A DNA stretch of 64,000 nt from Anticarsia gemmatalis (GCF_050436995.1 NC_134766.1:6448001-6512000), one strand, 5' to 3'; positions 49,742-62,925 are shown, numbered from the stretch's first letter. Made by a program: numbers and translations. The notes: a model not told the origin generated them from the letters alone.

Positions 49742-52700
49742 TTACATATGTATCAAATTATAAATATTAACTGCCCTTGATACTTTGTATCGTGATAATG
49801 TTTTTGTGCATAACGTAAATTGATTGACGTTTACATGAAGGTTCAGCCGTATGAGCTTGATGTTTATGTCTATGCGGATGAAATCGTTAAGGTGTTTTTA
49901 AATAACAATAGCTTATAACTTTAAAAACATTTCACGCAAGCCGAGCCACAGACAAAAGAGAATACACTAGCTTGCACAAAAGCCATATGAAAATATGCTA
50001 GGATTAACAAAATCTGAATAAACCGATCATTGTTCATATAACGCAGAATCTAGACTTTATCTAGTCCAATACCTAGATTAGCATAATATTGAGCCGCCAT
50101 GAACATTCCAGCGGGTGTTTAGCTTATAATCTCATATGAACATCTTTATGCTAATGGAATTGACAGAAAAAGTACCGAAGAGTAATTTTAGGTGAGTTAT
50201 AACTGTGATAGCCTTTTAGTGCGATCAAAACGTATTTCGAGGATTAAACTTTGTAAACCTATTCAAGTCATCATTTATATATGACCGATTTTTTTATAGT
50301 TATATTGGTTTCAAAATGCAGTTAATCATACAGAGGAAGCCAAAAACGAAAACAAGAGCAATGAAAGAGGAGTGTTAGTGACAAAGACGTAACAACGACG
50401 GCTTTACGTTCCGTCACCTGCATTTCTTTCAGGATATGACTATGACTTCATAATCTCTCGGAATATAATCGCTCCCGTTGCAAACAAGAAAGTGCGATCG
50501 CGACACTCAGTAGTGAGAAACCAAGGATGAAAAAGACAAACAGCGACAAATTTACTTCACTCTTAAAAAGCCGGTGTCAAAACTTTTTTGAGGGAAAATC
50601 CTTCTGAATCATCCTAGGAGAGAAATTTCGATCTGCGTGCTGTCCACTAAAGAATAAACCCCGTTAGCCATCCATATTGTGCGTGTATGGAAGATACATA
50701 ATAATATGTATATCTTCAAAGTGTTCATGCATTCGTACATATGCTTTGACTTACATATACATACGTGCATTCTACGTGCTCTCTCGTGTTCTGACTGTAA
50801 TGTAACCATTTGAATAAGAAAATGAATTGTTGAATAATTACAGACAGCTTGAACAACGTTGATGGTATTTATCTTCAATTACACATATACTATGTAGATA
50901 CTGCGGGCTTCACTGTTGTCTTAGGACTAATTATATTGGCGTTCTCCTAATGGCATCACACAATTATTCATTAAGAATCATTTGAGGGAGATTCGTGTAT
51001 TGAAATTCCGTGAAAATACCTTCACTCAGATGTAAGTGGTGCTCAAATCAAAAGTCTTCTGTTAAGTTAAGTTACTATGCGATTTAAGCATACAATTTTT
51101 GCATGAGATGAATTCGGTTGAAAAGGGAAAGATGTTTTTTTTTAACAATTCTGAAGTTTTATTGACGGGCGAAACTGTATTAAAAAGCTGTATCAAATTA
51201 ATCATTAGCACTTTACGAGGTCATTATAAAGAATATCAAGAATATATATTTATTCTAAAGAAAAATTTTGACTCCTAAATATCGTATATAGGGTCTTCTC
51301 ATAATATGTAGCTTCTGTCGTATAACGACGAGTCGCTTGTATGAGTTTAAAGAGAATTAACAAAATTTAAAAAAAAAGTTGTCTATATATATTTTTTTTA
51401 ATTTCGCTATCGGTAGTCATACATATCACCAGCTATTATGAGAAGATCCTGTATAGGTAGCGAAATAGGTAAAACCAGGTATTTTTCAAAATTATTAGGT
51501 TAGAAAAAGAAATAAATATAAAGGTTCTATGAAAAGGCTTACAAATCTGCCGCCACCTTTGAGCGCTGAATTATAATAATACATCAGCTGAAGCAGAAGA
51601 GACAGATAACACATATTCACTTGTATTCAGACCACGAACTTGTATTGTGTTACTAATATATAATATAAACATATACACTAATATATAATACTAATATATA
51701 ATATAAACATATGAAATATCTTTATACATATGAATGCTTGATATCTCAAAATAATGATATATATCACCTAAAACTGTAATTAATAATAGGTGATCAAATG
51801 CACTGAAAGACTATCTCATTTATGCAAAGGGTTAATACAATATATTTCCTTCTGTGGAAAAATGCGGAAACGAGAAATATACTGGACGGATTTCATAAAC
51901 AATGCACGAAAATAACAACATAAGGTCGATATTTTTGGAAAAAAATTAGATTTATCTACTACTAGACATATGAAAATATATAAGGGGAAGAGGACCTGAA
52001 TTTGTTTTCTAGATGCTTAGAATGTGCGATAAATAATTTCCTTTTTTGTTTGCACGTGTCGGTTTCTAGTAGACATCGATGTTTTTCATTCCGATGTTTG
52101 CATCCCTTTCTTTATCGAAACAATACTACTTTCTATAATTCTATAAGTCCAGTGGTTACTCCATTAGTCATTAAAAATCTTCTTTTTTCTAACATCTAGT
52201 TCTATTGAAAGCATATTCTGTTTAGAAATAAAGCCGTCTTAATGAATTATTTATACACACAGCTGTATAAATCTGCAATCAATTGCCACCGGCGAAGATT
52301 AAATTGCTTGGGCTTATGCTTTTCGCAGAATAAAATACACGATGCACGGGGTCTGTGTTATATTGACTTAATAAAAGTGTTATTGTTTTTATACAATTCT
52401 TGACTAAGAAGTAAAGTTACAATATGATATTAGTATGGAACATCAACAGGACAGTTTTATATTAGTGACCGGGAATTTTGTAGTTTCATGAATGCTGAAA
52501 TTCCGTTTGATAAATAGCCCTGGAAAAACTTACCATTTCTTCATAAGATCAGTATGGCATGAATTAACCTAGTCGATCCTCTTTGATATTTAGAAATCAA
52601 GGTTAATTAGTTTAATGAAAATCAATTTACTCCCCATGGTATATTACTAATTCCATTATAATAGTATCCGTCATTTTATACCAACTTTAATTTCGCTTCT

Positions 52701-53038
52701 CTAACTTTATACCAGGATGTACTAAAGTAACAAAAGTATAAAATACACATGTAAATGGGCAACAATTTAAAGAGTAATATTTTAAAAACTGTTATCATGA
52801 GATAACAGAGACATGTAACAACTAGAGTCTGGCCGAGCGCCATATTTGATAAACCAGTTGGAAATAAAACTTGGAAAAGTTGAACGATAGCAAACTTAAT
52901 AAAGAATGTGCTCTAATGATATTGGAAATGCAAAGAATTTAAGTGAAATTATATATTTTTTACTAATAACAATACAGTAGCTCATGGTTGTAGTTCACTA
53001 TTTCGTTTATTTTTTATTTTTGTTTCTTTTAAAAAACA
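49742..53038. other. Nothing recognised
   Basis: Longest stretch without a classified repeat. Contains a short ataatataaacatat duplication near 51657-51712 and a GC-richer segment 50330-50560 without splice-bounded frame. Confidence 0.45.
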
Positions 53039-53238
53039 ACTCTCGCGCTAAAAATTCCTCTTGTGTCGCGGGGACTTTTAAAAATATACAAACAACAGAC
53101 ACAAAGTACAACCAGATCTGAACAAATATTTGGGATGGCACAAATAATTGTGTGTGGGAATCGAACCTGCTGCTGGTGCTTTGGGTTTTAACTCTTGCGT
53201 GGGAGGCTAATGCTTACGCCACTCGGTTATTACGCCTA
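53039..53238 (-). mobile_element. tRNA-derived SINE, family B, degraded
   Basis: On the minus strand: a decayed head, box B-like GGTTCGATTCCCAC, then acaattatttgtgc and the tail ggttgtactttgtgtctgttg...gcgacacaagagg shared with 60977-61170. Confidence 0.7.
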
Positions 53239-54066
53239 TTATGATAGTACCTAATTAGTTTGTTAACTCGAAACTAAATCAATATTCATTTACACTTTAT
53301 GATCCTGAAAACTATGCTTTTATTAGAATTAACCTATTAAGTGTGGAACGAGTATAATAAAATTATTATGTCAATAAAGACTAAGCCTTCCTCCGGCAAA
53401 TGGGACTAACAAAGTTATTCACTACTACAGGTAGTATAAAAAGCCAGTTTATATAGTGTTCTTATGCATTATACTAATTAAAAATCCTATTTATTGATCC
53501 CGAAAAAGTAAAACAAACTAGACGCTCGTTATTTCTACAACAATGCTTTGTTCAAACATTGGTGCAGTACGGCCGACAGTACGGGTACACAACTTTTTCC
53601 TCGTCGGCGGAAACCAAATTATTAATTAACGTGCTCTAATTCTTCTCTTACGAAATTAAACCTTATTACCACACGTTATGGTACATTTTATATTACAGCG
53701 CACAGTGTAGAGTATTTCATACAGTAATGAAAGTGGGCAGGTGGGAAAACAGCTAATGAGAAGATTTAATATTATATACTGTGATTTTTTTTACTCTGCC
53801 GTAACTGTGTATCGTAGAAAGCTGGAAAACTACTGAAGGCCAATTATTGCCAATTAATTTAAACGAAAAGACAATTCGAGATATGAACAAATATTTTTAG
53901 CTCTCATTGTTTCTTTAGTTTAAAAATGACACTATTTTGTGCCAATGTATTATTATGATGGACATTCACGGACAATTGTTTGGTATCTAAATTCTTACAG
54001 CAATTAAAATGGAGATTTATGAAATTAAAGCTCCTTAAAACTTTTCTTGCAGTCCATAAGAACTAA

Positions 54067-54128
54067 GGCTTATACGTACTCTATCTTATAGTACTTTTAG
54101 TACTATAAGATATACGTACGTATAAGCC
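54067..54128. repeat. 62-bp hairpin
   Basis: Arms GGCTTATACGTAC and ATCTTATAGTACT pair with AGTACTATAAGAT and GTACGTATAAGCC; only a few internal mismatches. A cacaggg...ccctgtg pair follows within 45 bases. Confidence 0.85.
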
Positions 54129-55319
54129 ATCCACAGGGAGCACAATCTATATAAGTAAATAGACCCTGTGATAAGGTGCTACCCGAGCATAGAACCCATG
54201 ACTTCCAGATCTTCATACCACAAGCACCGCAAAAACAACAGTAAATCACGCTTTTTAAAACACAAGTCTACATCCAGAAAAAAAGTCATCATTTTCGCCC
54301 TTTTATTCTGCAACGTTATTTCAATGATAGTTCGTGAAAATAAAGAAGGCGTTTTCTCAATATTTTCTCTATCAATAAAACTGAATATATTTCAAGCTGA
54401 ATTCGTGATGGATGCTTTAAATAAAGATCAGTTCTCGAAGACCAGTTCCTGGAAGTTACAGGTAACTTTATTCCAGAAAATATATTGTTTTTTACTATAG
54501 AGAGTTTAACCTGAACATCAAGTTAAAAAAAATGTTTTTCTTAAAAATATACAGTTCACACCTTAAATTCACCACACAAAATGAAAGATTTTAGGTTTGT
54601 CTCGCTTTCTTGTCATTTAAAATGCTCAACCGATTTTAATAAAATTTGGTCAGTGGTAAAATTATATACAGGTTTACTAAGAAAAAAATCTGAGGGGATT
54701 TCTTCCCCCAACAAAAAAATAAAATATAAATGACGGAGTTAAAAACGTTTTGAACATGACAATAGAAAAAAATTACGAGTCGACTGTTTTAAGATTTTTT
54801 TTCCGCTTATTTTTGTTTTATTTTGTTTTCGATTCAGCATCCCGAACATCGTCCGAGCGTAAATTCGATAAAGAATGAAAAATAACGAAATCACGGTGAC
54901 CGTCGCGTTGAGATTCAATTATATGAGGGTAGAACAAACACAAGTACCCACATCACGCTCTAATCATTCTGATGAAGGGTCAATTCAATAATCGTAGTTA
55001 ACGTTTTGAATAATTTCTGATCTTATGTGATGTAAATTTTGATGATAGAGTTCGCGAGATGAGTCCATGAAAAATATTTGCAAAGATTAGTTTGATAGTA
55101 GTAAAAATCACACATTTCATATTAACGACTTTTAACTCTTGCGACTTTTAAACATTATATTATGCATTCTATAAGAATTGAGAATAATAAAATTATTAGT
55201 ATGTACTGAACTGATTTTTTGAACATCGTGTGTGACAATGAACTTCTTGTGTCGCTAATAAAAAAAAATCTGTATGTTTCTAAGTTCGTAATAAGGTCAA
55301 TTGGCGCTTAACACTAGTG

Positions 55320-55359
55320 TATCTTTAACTGCTTTAGTTTGCTAAAGCAGTTAAAGATA
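55320..55359. repeat. Perfect 18-bp hairpin with TTTG loop
   Basis: TATCTTTAACTGCTTTAG, TTTG, then the exact inverse. Confidence 0.95.
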
Positions 55360-55896
55360 ATCTCTCTCGCAAGGAAAGCAATTCTAATCTGTTAAGCTGT
55401 ATTACGATGCGAACAAATCATATTCAAATTATAACTTGATAAATGTTTTATGAATTGCACATTTAATTTTCAGAAACATAAAATCAAAAGCAATCCATTT
55501 TGGAATCGAAAATCGAACAAACATTCCATTAATTATATTAATGGGATTTTCATTTCGCTAAGTAGTCAGAATCTTGCGTAACCCCTTCCACACTACTGGG
55601 CCCCTGGTACTCCGTTTTCCCTTTGTTGAATAAATGATTTGACTTCGCGTAAACTTTGAGTTTTTGTTTGAAGAAGGGTTTCTCGAAATCATTTCCTAAT
55701 TGGTTAAGTTTTTTTGGGTAAAAGTCTCTTTGGATTTTGGAGTTATTGTCATTTCATCGCTCTTTATTATTAAGTTCGAGGAAAGAAAAAACTCATTTTG
55801 TATAACGCAGTTCATTAAACTAAACATATTTTAGTTTTTATGGCTTTTTGTTACTTTTACTACTCATTTCTATTAGCCCTTAATTCTCATTTTTAG

Positions 55897-56110
55897 CCCA
55901 ATAATGTCCCACTGCAAGGCTTGGGTTTCCTCCTATAATAAGAAGGCTTTAGGCATTGAGTCTGCTACGCTGGCCAAGTGCGGGTTAGGGACTTCGCATA
56001 CCTTCAAGAACTGTCTTAAAAAACTCTCAGGTATGCAAGGTTGTTTCATGATGATTTCCTTCAAACGTTAACTACTTGTGTGGGATGTACCAACTTAAAC
56101 CACTCGGCTA
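55897..56110 (-). mobile_element. LINE 3' region, 'cccagcagtggga' family, longest copy
   Basis: aatgtcccactgcaaggctt, tgagtctgctacgctggcc, aagtgcgggtta, ccttcaagaactgtc and ctcaggtatgcaaggttg. Confidence 0.7.
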
Positions 56111-56130
56111 TCACTGCTCCTATTATAATA

Positions 56131-57276
56131 ACTAATCGTATTATTTATTACCCAGGCGAACCACTAACCTACACTTTAGCGCCGTATTTTGGGGCAAGAC
56201 ATAAAAACATAGAAACAACGTTTCGTCCTTAAAAAATATTTTATAAGACTCAGAAAGTATCTAACTTTCCTCTCAAAACTGAAATGTGCCTAACCTACAT
56301 TTTAACTAACTAAACCAGGTTATTTTTTGTCTAAAACTTCGTGAATTTACTTAGATCTAGGTCAAATACTAGTAACACAATGTTAAACATTCAGAAAGTA
56401 AAGAAATGAAGCCGGCCAAGTTCTTGTTAACTTTTAACGACTGCCCCTTGCCTTTAGTTCATTAGTTAGTCAAACTGCGAGCCAAACCAACTCTTGGCTG
56501 TTATGTTGCCTTAGTCATTCGGAAGAATAACATGCACGATTTGAAATTGTTCGATTTAACAACCATTAAACGCAAATAAAAACATTATATAAACTTTTGA
56601 CCCAGGATAAGCCTGTGGCCTTACTTTTGAAAAAATTGCCCACATTCTGTTCCGTGATAGAATTCCTACAATAATTTATTCAAATAGTTTCAGCCGTTTT
56701 CAATCAGAAGAACTAAAATCACACTTTCACTTCGTTCCAAAGCAATACAAAGAGCTACAACGCAGATAAATCTTTACCCAAAACTAACAAAAGCTACAGA
56801 ATCCCTTCACTATTCCGCCCCATAACTCAAAAATCCAATAGCTTAATACCATATAGATAAATGGGTGCATTTTCACCTGAAACCTGTAAAAAAAATGACC
56901 TCCATCTTAAGGTCCACACCTGAAATAAATCAACGAAAACACCCCAACCATTCTGTCTACCCCGTTCTTTATAAATGCTTAAAGAGGTTCCTTCGAAATA
57001 TATTACTCTATGATAGGGGGATTCCCCAGAAATCATAAATATTTGCAAAGGAACACGCTTTGCATAATCCATTCGGGCCGATAGATCAACTCTCACCGCG
57101 ATTTTGAATATATTAAAGACTGGCTATACCCTGTAGATTCATTCGGTTCTATATTTCGGTCTGCGTGTTGAGGTTTTTTTTTGGGAGAAAGAACACTATG
57201 ACTTTGAAAAAAATTCTTTCGATATCGAAAAGTAATGCAAAATTTTATATTAAATAATGAATATTAAATCTATTCC
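56131..57276. other. Nothing recognised
   Basis: An 89-codon minus frame at 56827-57096 has no homology I recognise and no supporting signals. Confidence 0.4.
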
Positions 57277-57405
57277 ATTTGTCTCATTTGTCCCAGTGTG
57301 ACGGTAATGGGACTTTTGGCACCGATATAGTTGTGCCATTCGTCCCATGGGAGAACCGATACAAAATAGTGTCATGGGACAACATAACGGGACAATTGGG
57401 ATAGG
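57277..57405. repeat. Foldback region with repeated GTCCCA / TGGGAC motifs
   Basis: Ends resemble each other in inverted orientation (ccatttgtc...tttgtccca against ccaattgtc...gttgtccca) and six copies of a TGGGAC-type motif occur in both orientations. Looks like a decayed foldback element. Confidence 0.45.
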
Positions 57406-57567
57406 CTCAAGGCCTTAAAGCAATGATCAGGAAATCCGACGAGAGAGTCATTAATTACAAATGATACTTGAATAAATTTTAACTGACTCTAAACTAAACT
57501 AGGTACCAATCTTATTTTCTTTTATGAAATATTGGCCAATGTGTTAAGAAATATTTTTTTTTTCCGA

Positions 57568-57615
57568 TACCAGTCACACTGCTGAGCAAGGATCTCCTCC
57601 CGTATTGAGAGTGAG
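57568..57615 (-). mobile_element. LINE 3' end, 'cccagcagtggga' family, short
   Basis: cacactgctgagcaaggatc and tcctcccgtattgagagtga; the latter gives the unoccupied form of the Helitron site at 24841. Confidence 0.6.
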
Positions 57616-58589
57616 GTTACGATTTGGCATTTTAATATTGCCATACTGATATTATAAGTAACGTCATAACACTGCTAGTGACATCTAGTTAACAAAAAGT
57701 TAAACACCACTTCAATACCAAGGACTATCGTAGTACTAAAATTCTCACGCAATGATATTTATTTTTAGTTAAAATAGTAAAAGTAAGTGTAATAAATAAC
57801 TTATTATATTGAAACCGTCAATATTCGTGCTGAATCAACGATAATAATCTCACGACATGCGTGTTTCAATGTTTTTCTATATAATTGTTAATTTATTATA
57901 ATAATTCTTATATTATATGTTGTAGATATTAGATCGTGCGTCCTTTTGACCTATAAGTTAAGTGGTACGTGTTAATAGGTACTCTTTAAAGCACGCATTT
58001 AGGTAACGAAATAGTACTTAATATAAAATTATTTTTGAAAAAATATAATATGTACTTACTTTTTTAGTAGCAATTATATAATAAAAAGCATGTTACAGAA
58101 GCCGAGTGTACCTTATCTTAAGTACTTAAGTACTTCCTACTTTAAAAAGCCTCAATTCAAATTGAAGTTATAAATTCGAATGTTTATTTGTCTGTAATAC
58201 TTTCGCGACTTAACTGCTAAACTAATTTTCATAAAATTTTGTATAGGGAATTGAGACCTAAGACAAAAAATCAACAATATTTTTTCCCACAGAAGCTTAA
58301 ACATAGGAGCTAAAAGAACGTGAGCGGAGCCGTACGGAGCACCAAGTAAATCATACAATTTCAATCCACCATACATCATCTCACAACATCTGTCAACTTT
58401 GATACATTAATGTTAATGTTAGTTAATGGATTGATTCAAGTGTACACGCGACTGAGGCGACACTCACACTCTGAGTGTAAGCAATTAATATTATGTACAC
58501 TGTGCACTCAGTATCACGCACTTGATACTGTATACAAGATATGTCAAATGAGATTGTTTGTAAGTACTGTGTATTAACCTGACTGCACA

Positions 58590-58770
58590 TTTGGAACAGT
58601 GGTTAACGTGGTCACAATAACTATAGCGCCGCGTGTGCTGGGTGGCGCAATGGTTAACGTGGTCACCTCGCCGCTATAATCATAGCGCCGCATACGCTGG
58701 GTTCGAATCCCACCCGGGACAAATATTTGTGTGATGATCACCAGTATCTGTTCTGAACCGGGTTGTTAAT
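58590..58770 (+). mobile_element. tRNA-derived SINE, family C, with doubled box A region
   Basis: Two successive copies of ggttaacgtggtcac...atagcgccgc (58604-58628 and 58649-58690 regions) precede a single box B GGGTTCGAATCCCACCCGGG and the tail acaaatatttgtgtgatgatcac. Confidence 0.75.
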
Positions 58771-59043
58771 CTATACTAATATTATAATCTATACTAATAT
58801 TATAAAGCTGAAGAGTTTGTTTGTTTGTTTGTTTGTTTGAACGCGCTGATCTCAGGAACTACTGGTCCGATTTGAAAAATTCTTTCAGTGTTAAATAGTC
58901 CATTTATCGAGGAAGGTTATAGGCTATATATCATCACGCTTCGACCAATAGGAGCAGAGTACCAGTAAAAAATGTTACAAAAACGGGGAAAATTTTGATC
59001 CATTCTCTTATGTGACGCAAGCGAAGTTGCGCGGGTCAGCTAG
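58770..59043 (+). mobile_element. Helitron, Lep1-like, with doubled 5' terminus
   Basis: The 18-base start TCTATACTAATATTATAA occurs twice in tandem (58770-58787 and 58788-58805) before the body of the element; the 3' hairpin and CTAG|T end are normal. It separates the two halves of a duplicated SINE block. Confidence 0.9.
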
Positions 59044-59093
59044 TAAGAGATATATGTCAAATGAGATTGTTTGTAAGTACTGTGTATTAACTT

Positions 59094-59224
59094 AACAGCA
59101 CGTTTGGCGCAATGGTTAACGTGGTCACAATAACCATAGCGCCGCGTGTGCTGGGTTCGAATCCCACCCGGGACAAATATTTGTGTGATGAGCACGAGTA
59201 TCTGTTCTGAGCCTGGTTGTTAAT
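59094..59224 (+). mobile_element. tRNA-derived SINE, family C
   Basis: TGGCGCAATGGTTAACGTGG, GGGTTCGAATCCCACCCGGG and acaaatatttgtgtgatgagc; single box A region. Upstream sequence is a duplicate of that before 58590. Confidence 0.8.
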
Positions 59225-60717
59225 ATATCTAAATAAGACTGTATGTGTTTATCAGTTATTTGACAAACGAAGAAGTCGTCTTCTACTTACAGTCTTAAAA
59301 AGTAATCAAAAGCACTAATGTTCAATTTCAATTGAACCAACCTATTAGAGCAAAATAGTGCGCCTTACAAGTCCTAATCGATCCGACGCACGCATTCCAC
59401 TACATAATGACAACACCCCAATCTAAAGTGGAATTTCTAAACAATTTACAATTACACCCCTCCATTACACCTTTTCTTTCTGTTTGTATATAAGTACAAT
59501 TGTATTGAATATTTCGTGCCAGCCGCCGCTAGGGTTAAGGTCTCTAATATGCCCTTTGCTAATCGCGAAGCGGGCCTCCATCGATTTAATAGCCATGAAT
59601 AATACAAATACTGGCCAGACAAAAGGTTATCGCTGCTATTTGTCTAATTTTATTATGGTTTGGTAGCTTGGGAAGGTTTTTTCATGTTTTTGATGATATT
59701 GGCCAAGTAAGTTTGCTTTTATAGTTCATCGCTGCAAGGATTTGATCGGTTTTTGCGTTTGAGTCTTTAACGCTCTTGTAGATGTCTGATCTCCTGGTAC
59801 CTAATTCTATTAAATATTCAAATGAATGAAATAAAACATTCTGAAAAACAATTTAAATTATGTTGTAGCGAAAATAAAGTAAGTGATCATATAATGGTCA
59901 TAGGTTCGATTCCAAATTGTTGTAATTCATCAGTTCACTTTTTAAATTCCGTAGATCTTGCGTTACATATTTGCGAATCATTTTATTACATCTTTTTTTA
60001 ATTCTCAAAACTATAATGTTATTGCCGAAAAAATACATAACATTTATTTCTCCTTGCATTTATCAAAAACATTACGCACGATAATGTGTTTTCAAAAACT
60101 CGTATAATAAATCAATATGGCCGGCATGATAAGTGTTCTGTCAAAAACATTTAACATCTCAACTACCATAAATACGATAAACATTACAAAACTCTTAAAT
60201 CATTGAATCTTTCATAGACATAATGGGCTGAGGAAAAATTTATGATGAAATTCCATTTTGCTAAATAACGCTTCATTGAAGCAAGTCAAATAAAGACGAG
60301 GGAGGGTAAACATTGGATTTACAAGTAAATCACATTTTTAGATTCATAAATTACGTGAAAAAATGTTCCAGAACAAAAAGCGTTTGTTTTGGGATTTTAA
60401 TGCGCGGAGAATTGAGCGCTGTGCATTATGTTATAGGGGTGAAAAACGCTTGTCATGGTGAGTGAAGGAGAATCAAGGTCTTTGTTGCATGGTTTCTTGA
60501 TAGGCTGTTAATGGTGAAAGCATACTATAGCAATATTTCGCCTTTTATCATTTGCAAACAAAAATACGGGTCGTTAGCTACTATATTACTTTACGAAATT
60601 AACATTGACTCAAAGCACAACTAAACAAACACAGCCGAAACATCAAACATGTTTATATTTACACAAAAATAAGGAATAGTATTTACTCCGAGAGAAATAT
60701 AGGCCTTTGCATAAGCA
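59225..60717. other. Nothing firmly recognised
   Basis: The segment 59515-59600 (gctaatcgcgaagcgggcct, ccatcgatttaatagccatg) is GC-richer and not a repeat I know; a conserved non-coding element is possible. Confidence 0.3.
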
Positions 60718-60860
60718 CATACATAAAATCACACATTTTCCTATGGAAGTAGGCAGAGACCGAGAAACACAAGCGCATCACAACTTCTTTTGCTTTATTC
60801 ACACAAGTATATTCAGCATTTCGTATAGGACCGCTGGAAACGTTTTGTAAGAACATTACT
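60718..60860. repeat. Dispersed repeat ('ggggtaagcggaga' family)
   Basis: acatacataaaatcacacat, then ttcctatggaagtaggcagagac. Confidence 0.5.
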
Positions 60861-60976
60861 ACCAGGCAGGACTGGACAGGACAGACTATTTTCAACGAAT
60901 TAAATAACTGGAGCAAAGCTTAATAAATCTACTACAAATATTTCTTTTTAAAATTGTACTTCATTTTTTTCTTTAC

Positions 60977-61170
60977 AACTCCCGCACTAAGAATTTCTCT
61001 TGTGTCGCGCGGACTTTTACAAACATACAAACGACGGACACAAAGCACAACCAGACTTGAAACAATTATTTGTGGATCGCACAAATAATTGTCCCGTGTG
61101 GGAATCGAACCCACAACCTCCCGACACAGTGGTATCGGCGTGGCGACCTAAACCACTGCGCCAGGGAGGC
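60977..61170 (-). mobile_element. tRNA-derived SINE, family B
   Basis: Well-preserved head with GCCTCCCTGGCGCAGTGG (box A) and GTGGGTTCGATTCCCACACG (box B), then acaattatttgtgcgatcc and the caacaagtc-type tail. The head resembles a tRNA, but it is fused to the repeat tail, so this is a SINE and not a tRNA gene. Confidence 0.85.
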
Positions 61171-62867
61171 AGTCGAAATATTATTATACTAATGAATATT
61201 CCAAACTTCCACAGTCTATAACGAAGTGATCCGTAAAACGATAGAACTAATCTAATTCAAATACAATATGGAAACCGTAAAACACGGTTGATTAATTAAT
61301 TAATAATTGAATCTTTTATGAATTATGCTAAACGTATATCGATAGCATTGTAAAGTGAATAACTGACCGCGCGGAAATAATCATGTCATTCATATTTGAT
61401 GATTAAGTAGAACTATAACAGAACAATGTTTAAGTAGGCTATTACATATTACGTATATTTTCAAGTAAATATAAATATGCTTAGTCAATTAGAGTGAAGG
61501 AGGTTAAGAGTATGTAGAAATAGAAGTTAGGAAGTTAATTCTAGGTTGATCATACCCTTTTCCTTGCCTATAAAGTATCACCACAGTACATAAATAAGAT
61601 TTCAATGAATAAGTGTTTTATTTTATTTCGACCAATTTGGACACTAGACTTAAGAAATAATTTACGAAAATAAATCATATGGTCACTTTTGATAGAAACT
61701 GAAACTCATAAAGGGTTTTGAAGTTTAAAATAGTAGGTAATAGAAAGATTTTTGAGAGACATACCCGTAATTATTTAGCCCTCTTAGAGGCCTTTTTACA
61801 TTATTCTTATCTTCCTACGCCTTTCAAGTACAGATTAAGTTTACACTTTCACTATGCGTATAGGAAAGGTAATTTTTTTTCGTCCACATGGTGTACGTTT
61901 AAGACTTAACCCTTACACGATCTTCAATGTCAAAACAAATGAAAACGCGCATCCCATTCCACTGCAGGCCAATAAATCAAAATAAAAAAAAAACAGTAAA
62001 ACAAACACATTGAATAAAACATTTGAAAAATATAACAGCTATGACATTGCTCTGCACTGAATCACAATCCATGAATTATTCAAAACACTTTTTGTCCTTG
62101 TCTCGCACACACACTTTTGGTACATTCGTCTCGTTTTCGCACGTACCATGGTTAAAATTTCAAAATGTTTGCAAGATGAAATATAGCTGATAGGATTCGT
62201 GTCTTGGCGTTCAATGTAAGGAGTTTTTATTAGAAATTTTAATATTCTAACTCGGAGATGTAAAACATTTAGGAAGATGAATGAATTTTTACTTGAAGTT
62301 ATATTTTTTCTGACAATGTTTTTTAGACTCCCGAATTTCGCTTGAGCTTTGTCTGCGTAAAACCTCGTGGTAAGAAAATATTAAGCTTCTATCCAATATT
62401 ATTATATTTTGACCCGAAGTTGTAGTGATAAATACATATACATATTTGCGATATAGCCCAATATTCAACCAGTTCTTAATATTTTTCTCTTTTACAATAG
62501 GGGTCGAGTTTTAAATACATATTACTTGGAATGCCCTTGCAAAAAATTAGCGCACGCATTGATAATAGCAACAACTTACCAATTATATTTTCATAAAATG
62601 AATAGCAATAATTATCACAATTATATTGCAGATAGTTCGTTATACATAACGATTTAATCAGAGGACAATACGTGTGCTTAATCAAGAACTACACTGGCAC
62701 GGTTCCAATGTTCCGTGCACTTCATACAAATGTTTACTGTATAAAAGTTCAATAACTTAATTATCTCGAATACGGGCCGGTTTAAGGCACGTTATAATGG
62801 GAATTTGAATATTCCTATAAGTTGGAATACTATTCCTATACTGGAATCTGGCGAAACGTAGGTGTAT
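61171..62867. other. Nothing recognised
   Basis: AT-rich, no supported features. Confidence 0.45.
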
Positions 62868-62925
62868 GTCGTACTCTTCTAAATACACCATCGAGTATAA
62901 CAGGCGTGATGTTATGTATGTAATT
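62868..62925 (+). mobile_element. tRNA-derived SINE, family A, tail only
   Basis: gagtataacaggcgtgatgtta matches the tail of the copy at 9593-9850; no promoter head. Confidence 0.5.

Larger units (their letters stand above)
58536..59224 (+). repeat. Direct duplication of a SINE-containing block, split by a Helitron
   Basis: tatgtcaaatgagattg and the following gtttgtaagtactgtgtattaac occur at 58541 and 59053, each followed by a family C SINE, an offset of about 512 bases that includes the Helitron at 58770-59043. Confidence 0.8.

Noticed and set aside
54168..54500. 110-codon plus-strand frame
   Set aside because: Does not begin with ATG, shows AT-driven composition and no recognisable motif.
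56827..57096. 89-codon minus-strand frame
   Set aside because: No homology recognised, no splice or promoter context; expected by chance in 64 kb.
58640..58740. Possible tRNA gene near GGGTTCGAATCCCACCCGGG
   Set aside because: The same head and tail recur at 59094-59224 and no closed acceptor stem is apparent; SINE.
61076..61170. Possible tRNA gene on the minus strand
   Set aside because: The tRNA-like head is fused to a tail shared with 53039-53238, which marks a SINE.
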